From the NCBI GenBank assembly GCA_903877935.1, contig CAIRGA010000135.1:1-38443 (forward strand): DNA of 38,443 bases, given 5' to 3'. Every line of letters starts with the position of its first letter. Positions within the stretch are counted from its first letter, which is position 1. The position numbers and the translations under genes were made by a program. Below, piece after piece: positions 33,438 through 38,443 of the stretch. The DNA is from an uncultured Hyphomicrobiales bacterium. Lineage in GTDB: Bacteria; Pseudomonadota; Alphaproteobacteria; Rhizobiales; Beijerinckiaceae. Under the pieces are notes generated by a model. It was not told the origin of the DNA. It worked only from the letters and a program-made list of their open reading frames with translations, and did not search any database.

Positions 33438-34910
33438 ATGGCCAAGACGCACCTGTCATCTCGGAGGGTCAGTACACCGGCTGAGGCCGTCGAGACCCTT
33501 GAGACACTCTATGCCGCCGCAAGTTCCGCGCTTCGTGAGTGTGTCGAGCGATATCTGGCCGGAGGTTCACCACCGAGCAAAGCCGAGCGCGCGGCGTTTC
33601 GTTATCCCGAATTGCGCATCACCTATGGGCCGGAGGGTTTGGTGCCGACGAGCGCGCGGGCTTATGCCAAGTTTTCGGTGCCGGGGGATTATACAACAAC
33701 GGTGACGCAACCGGCGACCTTTCGAGCCTATTTAATCGAGCAGCTCGATCCGCTGATGAATGAGTTTCATGCGCATGTTGAGGTTGGCTTAAGCGGGCAA
33801 GAAATTCCTTACCCTTATGTTTTCGAACGAGGCGACGAGTTAGGGCGCGGTGGCGCAAGTGCGGCTGATTTGGCGCTGCATTTTCCAATTCCGCTTTTAT
33901 CGGAAGTTGGCGATGAAATAGCCGACGGTCTTTGGGATTATGACGAAGAACGCCCAAGGCCGCTGGCCTTGTTTGATGCGGTGCGGGTAGATTTCTCGCT
34001 TCGGCGGTTGGTGCATTACACAGGTACCGATTGGCGAGCCGTGCAGCCCTGGATTTTGTTGACCAATTATCACCGCTATGTCGATCAATTTATTCGTCGC
34101 GGCGTTAAAGCGTTGCGAGCGGATGCCACTTACGAAAAGCTCGTCTTGCCGGGTGGGGTGGAGCTGACGGCGCAAACCAGTGATGACGAGGTTGAAGCCA
34201 TTTTTAGAAGCTCGCCCTGGCAGCGCTTTCAAATGCCGGCCTATCATTTAACGACCAAAGACGGTCGCGGCGTGACGCTTGTAAATATCGGCGTGGGGCC
34301 AGCCAATGCAAAAAATATTACCGATCATCTGGCTGTGTTACGCCCTCACGCCTGGTTAATGGTAGGCCATTGTGGCGGGCTTCGCCAATCGCAACGCATT
34401 GGCGATTATGTCTTGGCGCATGCTTATTTGCGCGAGGACGGTATTCTTGATCGAGTTGTTCCGACCGAAATTCCCATTCCTGCATTGGCCGAAATTCAAG
34501 TCGCTCTGCAAGAAGCCGCAGCATCGGTAACGGGTGATAAAGGCGAGGCGCTGAAGCGACGTCTACGGACCGGTACGGTTGTTACCTATGATGATCGCAA
34601 TTGGGAATTAAGATGGTCGAAAGAGCGGCGCCGGATCAATCTATCGCGCGCGATTGCGGTCGATATGGAAAGTGGCACAATAGCGGCCCAAGGCTTTCGT
34701 TTCCGCGTACCCTATGGAACACTGTTATGTGTTTCGGATAAGCCGTTGCATGGTGAAATCAAATTGCCCGGCGCCGCCAACGCGTTTTACGAGCGCGCCA
34801 TTAGCGAGCATTTAGAAATTGGCATTGCGGCATTGGACCAATTGCGCGTGCTGCATGGAACGGCCCATTCCCGCAAGCTCAGGAGCTTCGACGAGCCGCC
34901 TTTTCGATGA
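33438..34910 (+). CDS. amn: AMP nucleosidase
   Basis: A 490-residue enzyme that hydrolyses AMP to adenine and ribose 5-phosphate and so lowers the adenylate pool. The N-terminal AMP-binding domain (about 1-190) includes RYPELRITYGPEGLVPTSAR and FSVPGDYTTTVTQPATFRAY; the C-terminal phosphorylase-like domain carries VNIGVGPANAKNITDHLAVL, VGHCGGLRQSQRIGDYVLAH and VDMESGTIAAQGFRFRVPYG followed by LCVSDKPLHGE. ATG 33438 is chosen over 33378 because GAGGAGAGG precedes it and MAKTHLSSRRVSTPAEAVET fits the family start. A single-gene unit in the cytosol. Its length matches the E. coli enzyme (about 480). Confidence 0.94.
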   Translation: MAKTHLSSRRVSTPAEAVETLETLYAAASSALRECVERYLAGGSPPSKAERAAFRYPELRITYGPEGLVPTSARAYAKFSVPGDYTTTVTQPATFRAYLIEQLDPLMNEFHAHVEVGLSGQEIPYPYVFERGDELGRGGASAADLALHFPIPLLSEVGDEIADGLWDYDEERPRPLALFDAVRVDFSLRRLVHYTGTDWRAVQPWILLTNYHRYVDQFIRRGVKALRADATYEKLVLPGGVELTAQTSDDEVEAIFRSSPWQRFQMPAYHLTTKDGRGVTLVNIGVGPANAKNITDHLAVLRPHAWLMVGHCGGLRQSQRIGDYVLAHAYLREDGILDRVVPTEIPIPALAEIQVALQEAAASVTGDKGEALKRRLRTGTVVTYDDRNWELRWSKERRRINLSRAIAVDMESGTIAAQGFRFRVPYGTLLCVSDKPLHGEIKLPGAANAFYERAISEHLEIGIAALDQLRVLHGTAHSRKLRSFDEPPFR

Positions 34911-35010
34911 GGGTGACGATTTTAAAGGATGGCGTGCTGATCAGGTGACTTAGCCCGCAATAAGGGCTATGCCCACGCATCGACTGATTTTCCCGTGAGT
35001 AATCCCCAAT

Positions 35011-35895
35011 ATGACCTTGTCGCGTGAGACCCTAGGCCTTTTTCTTGGCACGATTGGTGTTGTGATTTTTGGCGTAACCTTGCCGATGACGCGGATCGCG
35101 GTGGGCTCGCTTGATCCGTGGTTTGTAACGTCGGGTCGCGCGACGCTTGCTGGACTCGTGGCGTTGGTTGTTTTGATGGCGCTTCGCAAAAAGATGCCGC
35201 GCGGGCGTGAGTTTTATACGCTTCTTGTCGGCGCTGCTTTCACGATTATCGGCTTTCCGGGTTTTACTGGTTTTGCGATGCGCTTGGTTCCCGCATCGCA
35301 TGGCGGCGTTGTGCTCGGTATTCTACCTTTGGCGGTTGCGATGTTTGCCGCAATGGCATCGGGGGAGCGTCCGTCGCGCGGCTTTTGGATCAGCGCGGTG
35401 ATGGGTGCTGCGCTTGTGGTGGGCTTTTCGCTTCGCGATGGGGGCGGAAGCTTCGGGCTCGGTGATGTCTTGCTCATTGGCTCGGTTGTGAGTGCGGCGG
35501 CCGGCTACACGGCGTTTGCGCGATTAACAAAGACGCGCCCGGGATGGGAAGTCGTCTCCTGGGCCGTTGTGATCGGCCTACCCTTGACCGTTCCGCTCGC
35601 ACTTTGGACTGCGCCCGCGGATGTGAATGCCGTGCCTGTGACGCATTGGGCGGCTTTCGCGTATCTTGGCCTCATGAGCCAATATATCGGCTTCTTCTTC
35701 TGGAATGCCGGGCTGGCCATGGGCGGGCAGGCGCGGGTGAGCCAAACCCAGCTGCTCCAGACCTTTGTCACTTTGGGCTGCGCCGCATTGATCAATGGCG
35801 AAAGCGTGGATTGGCTGACATGGGCCTTTGCGGTCGCCGTGGTTGGGGTCGTTTTAATCGGACGGAATACGCGAATTGATCGCAAAGCCCCCTAA
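35011..35895 (+). CDS. EamA/DMT-family transporter
   Basis: A 294-residue inner-membrane protein with about ten helices arranged as two EamA repeats (LGLFLGTIGVVIFGVTLPMT then RIAVGSLDPWFVTSGRATLA in the first; LGDVLLIGSVVSAAAGYTAF and AYLGLMSQYIGFFFWNAGLA in the second). Members export amino acids, purines or other metabolites, but the substrate cannot be read here. The ATG at 35011 has only a weak Shine-Dalgarno sequence. The 100-bp gap after amn contains a 6-bp hairpin (TAGCCC/GGGCTA, 34951-34969) without a T tract, so transcription may continue from amn or start here. Confidence 0.88.
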   Translation: MTLSRETLGLFLGTIGVVIFGVTLPMTRIAVGSLDPWFVTSGRATLAGLVALVVLMALRKKMPRGREFYTLLVGAAFTIIGFPGFTGFAMRLVPASHGGVVLGILPLAVAMFAAMASGERPSRGFWISAVMGAALVVGFSLRDGGGSFGLGDVLLIGSVVSAAAGYTAFARLTKTRPGWEVVSWAVVIGLPLTVPLALWTAPADVNAVPVTHWAAFAYLGLMSQYIGFFFWNAGLAMGGQARVSQTQLLQTFVTLGCAALINGESVDWLTWAFAVAVVGVVLIGRNTRIDRKAP

Positions 35896-35931
35896 GCTGG
35901 CCGTATCTGTATAACAAAATTAGGCTTGCCG

Positions 35932-35969
35932 ATCTTAAAAAGATGATATAAAGATATGTTTATGTCTTT
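35932..35969. promoter_or_regulatory. Candidate operator for the SahR-like regulator (AAGAT/ATCTT repeats)
   Basis: ATCTT-AAA-AAGAT (35932-35944) is a perfect palindrome. It is followed by AAAGATatgtttatGTCTTT (35949-35969), an imperfect one sharing the AAAGA/TCTTT half-sites. They lie 19-56 bases upstream of the regulator start, in the only spacer of the sahR-metF pair, where an ArsR-type repressor would bind for autoregulation. Confidence 0.5.
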
Positions 35970-35987
35970 CTATTATCGGTTGATGCC

Positions 35988-36977
35988 ATGCTTGATCCCC
36001 ATCCTTTGAACACTATGGCGCTCGCGGCTTTGATCGCCGGATTGCGTGCCGCTGGCGAGGACACGCGTTTGCGGATCCTTGCTTTGTTGGACGAAGGCGA
36101 GCTGACCGTTACCGATTTAACCGATATTTTAGGCCAGTCCCAGCCCCGCGTTTCGCGTCACCTGAAGCTGATGGCCGAAGCCGGCTTGATTGAGCGCAGC
36201 CGAGAAGGCGCTTGGGCGTTTTTTCGTTTGGCGGATCGGACGAGCTCCGGCCAATTGGCGCGTGTGCTGATCGAACGCATTGATCCTCAAGACCTGACGA
36301 TTGCATCCGATCGTGACCGGCTTCGTGACGTCAGGGCGCAGCGTGCGGAAGTGGCGCAGGCGTATTTTAGCCGTCACGCGGCGGAGTGGGACCGAATACG
36401 GTCGCTCCATGTCTCCGAAACAATTGTTGAGGCGAAGATTAAGGACATCATCGGCGAAGCTTCGGTTGGAACGCTGCTGGATTTGGGGACCGGAACGGGA
36501 CGGATGGTTTCGCTGTTAGGCAGGCTCGCGGAACGGATCGTGGGTGTGGATGCGAGCCATGCGATGTTGGCGGTTGCGCGGGCCAATCTGGAAAACGAAA
36601 GCATAAAAGGGGTCGAGTGGCGGCAGGGAGATCTCTATGCGCTGCCGGTGGATCGCAACTCGTTCGAGCTCGTTATTGTCCATCAGGTTTTGCATTTCTT
36701 GGATGATCCAGCGCGAGCTTTGCGGGAAGCAGCGCAGGCCTTGGCGCCTGGCGGGCGGCTTGTGGTGGTTGATTTCGCACCCCACGACCTCGAATTTTTA
36801 CGCGAAACGCAGGCCCATCGTCGCCTTGGTTTTTCCGCCGATCAGATGACCGACTGGCTGGTGGAATCTGGCCTTGAAGTCATTCGACATGAAGATCTTG
36901 CGCCGCCGCAAAAGGCCGGTGGGCAGCTGACGGTTTCGATTTTTGTTGCGCGCGACCCACGCCGCCAAATGGCTTAA
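35988..36977 (+). CDS. ArsR-family regulator fused to SAM-dependent methyltransferase domain (SahR-like)
   Basis: A 329-residue two-domain protein. Residues 1-95 form an ArsR winged helix-turn-helix (TRLRILALLDEGELTVTDLT, then GQSQPRVSRHLKLMAEAGLI and EGAWAFFRLAD). Residues 150-320 form a class I methyltransferase fold with motif I LLDLGTGTGRMVSLLG and VGVDASHAMLAVARANL. The same architecture occurs in SahR, which senses S-adenosylhomocysteine and represses methionine and SAM-recycling genes; there the methyltransferase domain serves as the ligand sensor. Here it sits 13 bases before metF, which strengthens that reading. Absence of typical ArsR metal-binding Cys pairs in the HTH fits a non-metal effector. 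The exact effector is inferred. Confidence 0.87.
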   Translation: MLDPHPLNTMALAALIAGLRAAGEDTRLRILALLDEGELTVTDLTDILGQSQPRVSRHLKLMAEAGLIERSREGAWAFFRLADRTSSGQLARVLIERIDPQDLTIASDRDRLRDVRAQRAEVAQAYFSRHAAEWDRIRSLHVSETIVEAKIKDIIGEASVGTLLDLGTGTGRMVSLLGRLAERIVGVDASHAMLAVARANLENESIKGVEWRQGDLYALPVDRNSFELVIVHQVLHFLDDPARALREAAQALAPGGRLVVVDFAPHDLEFLRETQAHRRLGFSADQMTDWLVESGLEVIRHEDLAPPQKAGGQLTVSIFVARDPRRQMA

Positions 36978-36990
36978 AAGGAGGACTGTG

Positions 36991-37902
36991 ATGAGTGATG
37001 GTTTTGAGCAGCGTCCGAGCCGGAATGTAACGTCCGATACGCTTCGCGTTTCGTTTGAATTTTTTCCGCCAAAGTCAGACGATGTCGAGCCTGTTTTATG
37101 GGAGTCGATCCAAAGACTAGCCCCGCTCGAACCTGATTTCGTTACCGTCACCTATGGTGCCGGCGGCTCGACTCGTGACCGCACTTTATTCACGCTCGCG
37201 CGTCTGGCTCACGAAACCAATTTACGCGCTGCCGGACATTTAACCTGCGTGGGCTCGTCACGTGACGAGGTTGATCAGGTTGTTCGCTCGTATAAGGATG
37301 CTGGTATTCATCACATCGTTGCGTTGCGCGGTGATCCTCAAGGCGGCGTTGGTGAGCGCTATGTGCCGCATCCTGATGGCTATGCGACAACAGCCGATCT
37401 GATTAGAGGCATTCGTGCGATCGGCGATTTCGAAATATCTGTTTCGGCCTATCCAGAAAAGCATCCTGAAAGCGCGAATTTTGATGCGGATTTAGACGTG
37501 TTGCAAGCCAAGATAGATGCGGGGGCGACGCGGGCGATCACGCAATTTTTCTTCGATAATGATCTTTACTATCGATATCTCGATCGGGCCCGGGCGCGTG
37601 GCATTACCATTCCAATTTTGCCTGGTATTTTACCGGTTCAGAATTTTCATCAGACGGCTAATTTTGCAGCAAAGACGGGGGCAACGATCCCTGTTTGGTT
37701 AGCAAGCCGCTTTGAGGGTCTTGACGACGACCCAGCAACCCGCCGATTAATTGCCGCCTCCGTTGCCGCCGAGCAGGTTTTTGATCTGCTCGATCACGGC
37801 ATATCGGATTTTCATTTTTATACGATGAACCGGGCCGAACTCACTTATGCGATTTGCCATTTACTCGGTCTTCGGCCGAAGCTAGAGCGGCGCGCGGCTT
37901 AA
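36991..37902 (+). CDS. metF: Methylenetetrahydrofolate reductase
   Basis: A 303-residue FAD enzyme reducing 5,10-methylene-THF to 5-methyl-THF, the methyl donor for methionine synthesis. Hallmarks are VSFEFFPPKSDD near residue 20, FVTVTYGAGGSTRDRTLFTL, GHLTCVGSSRDEVDQVVRSY, HHIVALRGDPQGG, YPEKHPES and ITQFFFDNDLYYRYLDRARA, the whole TIM-barrel signature. Length agrees with the family (about 300). ATG 36991 follows AAAAGGAGGAC, an almost perfect ribosome-binding site, and beats an upstream extension to 36943. The gene is probably co-transcribed with the SahR-like regulator, which would link methyl-group supply to the SAM/SAH state. Confidence 0.96.
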   Translation: MSDGFEQRPSRNVTSDTLRVSFEFFPPKSDDVEPVLWESIQRLAPLEPDFVTVTYGAGGSTRDRTLFTLARLAHETNLRAAGHLTCVGSSRDEVDQVVRSYKDAGIHHIVALRGDPQGGVGERYVPHPDGYATTADLIRGIRAIGDFEISVSAYPEKHPESANFDADLDVLQAKIDAGATRAITQFFFDNDLYYRYLDRARARGITIPILPGILPVQNFHQTANFAAKTGATIPVWLASRFEGLDDDPATRRLIAASVAAEQVFDLLDHGISDFHFYTMNRAELTYAICHLLGLRPKLERRAA

Positions 37903-37950
37903 TCATCCGCACTTCGCCGGATTGTGGTTTCTCGTTATTCTAGCATTCTA

Positions 37951-37973
37951 TCCTCGTCTCTTTTTTCGAGGAG
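37951..37973 (+). promoter_or_regulatory. Hairpin covering the ribosome-binding site of the following small gene
   Basis: TCCTCG (37951-37956) pairs with CGAGGA (37967-37972) over a loop TCTCTTTTTT. The 3' arm contains GAGGAG, the Shine-Dalgarno sequence of the gene that starts at TTG 37980. Folding would hide the site. Whether this regulates translation is not known. Confidence 0.4.
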
Positions 37974-37979
37974 CTAGAC

Positions 37980-38267
37980 TTGATTTCAATCGTCGACATT
38001 TGTGATTTATGCGGGCTTGATCGCGAACAAATCGAAGCGATTGGCGAGCATGAGCATTTGCCGAATGTAGCTGCTGCCGCGTTAGCGTCTTATTTACTGC
38101 ACACGCAACACGGCACCGAAAAAATCCGTGATATGATTGTCGACGATATTAAGACGGCTATTGCCGCACAGCATAATGCACATGCTGCTGAACTGCTGAT
38201 GGCATTGCGCCATCTTTATCAGACCAATCCAACCTTGCGCCCTGCCTCGAAGAACCGATTTATTTAA
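37980..38267 (+). CDS. Small protein of unknown function
   Basis: A 95-residue, mostly helical, slightly acidic protein starting at TTG 37980 behind CGAGGAGC. It opens MISIVDICDLCGLDREQIEA, with a Cys-x2-Cys pair (residues 8 and 11) that could bind metal but is not matched by a second pair. His residues are frequent (EHEHLPN, HTQHGTEK, QHNAHAAELL). I do not recognise a family. No signal peptide or membrane helix is seen. It stands alone between metF and an IS30-type element, its ribosome-binding site is inside a possible hairpin, and its codon use resembles the neighbouring genes. A start inside the frame (for example ATG 38041 region) cannot be excluded. Expression is unproven. Confidence 0.6.
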   Translation: MISIVDICDLCGLDREQIEAIGEHEHLPNVAAAALASYLLHTQHGTEKIRDMIVDDIKTAIAAQHNAHAAELLMALRHLYQTNPTLRPASKNRFI

Positions 38268-38333
38268 AGAGACTACATTTTTTAACATGGCGGTTTCAGG
38301 AATCTAACGCAACGGGGCTAATATGGGCTCCGC

Positions 38334-38443
38334 ATGACACAGAAGCAGTATAGTCGCCTCAGCCTTGAGGATCGAGAAGCAATCAGCCGTGGGTTGGCCG
38401 CAAGTTTATCATTCGCTGATATTGCTCGGCGGATAGGCCGTCC
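38334..38443 (+). mobile_element. IS30-family transposase, N-terminal part cut by window edge
   Basis: From ATG 38334 an open frame runs to the window end (36 full codons and the start of another). It encodes MTQKQYSRLSLEDREAISRG, then LAASLSFADIARRIGRP. YSRLSLEDRE-x-I-x-GL-x9-IARRIGR is the N-terminal helix-turn-helix of IS30-family transposases, which in this family precedes the DDE catalytic core. The rest of the element is outside the window. The left inverted repeat is probably within 38268-38333, but I cannot define it without the right end. Whether the element is intact is unknown. Confidence 0.85.

Noticed and set aside
34951-34969. Hairpin TAGCCC/GGGCTA after amn as terminator
   Set aside because: Short stem with a 7-base loop and no T tract; mentioned with the EamA gene but not called.
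1-38443. CRISPR array, rRNA operon, integrase, toxin-antitoxin or phage-defence system
   Set aside because: No regularly spaced direct repeats, rRNA sequence or motifs of such systems were seen on either strand.

Overview
The window looks like a chromosomal segment of an alphaproteobacterium, probably of the Hyphomicrobiales or a neighbouring order. The pointers are an ArsR-HTH/methyltransferase regulator next to metF, a PhaB-type reductase, a cytoplasm-facing SoeABC-type molybdoenzyme, moderate G+C and protein families common in that class. This placement is inferred from gene content; no 16S gene or marker comparison was possible.

Region 1 (1-13248) is a surface-polysaccharide locus. Seven plus-strand genes follow each other with 4-bp or 1-bp overlaps or tiny gaps: an asparagine-synthetase-like amidotransferase cut by the left edge, a hexapeptide acyltransferase, two glycosyltransferases, an MsbA/PglK-like half ABC exporter, a DegT-type sugar aminotransferase and a YdcF-type membrane protein. 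A convergent GT4 glycosyltransferase, a DUF2334 deacetylase-like protein, a second complete AsnB and a convergent UDP-glucuronate 4-epimerase complete it. The set suits synthesis, modification (amidation, acylation, amination, perhaps deacetylation) and export of a uronic-acid or amino-sugar glycan. No Wzx, Wzy or Wzz is visible.

Region 2 (13371-23612) is metabolic. It holds a 3-hydroxyacyl-CoA-dehydrogenase-like protein coupled to a 4Fe-4S old-yellow-enzyme flavoprotein, then four minus-strand genes: a gamma-glutamyltransferase upstream of a three-gene molybdopterin/Fe-S/membrane-anchor operon (SoeABC-like), and an acetoacetyl-CoA reductase-like SDR. A perfect 11-bp inverted repeat lies just upstream of the molybdoenzyme operon.

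Region 3 (24020-29505) has an HU protein with a long Ala/Lys N-terminal tail and a strong terminator. It is followed by a complete Fe(3+)-type ABC importer (binding protein, fused permease, ATPase) that runs on into a two-repeat membrane protein with paired ExxE motifs and a tiny overlapping membrane protein.

Region 4 (29546-38443) contains tRNA-Ile2(CAU), ettA, a DoxX protein, an MgtC/DUF4010 membrane protein, AMP nucleosidase, an EamA transporter, a SahR-like regulator followed by metF, a small unknown gene whose ribosome-binding site sits in a hairpin, and the first 37 codons of an IS30-family transposase at the right edge. Most genes are ordinary core or accessory genes. The least explained parts are the doubled AsnB amidotransferases, the ABC-linked ExxE membrane protein with its small partner, and several operator-like palindromes.
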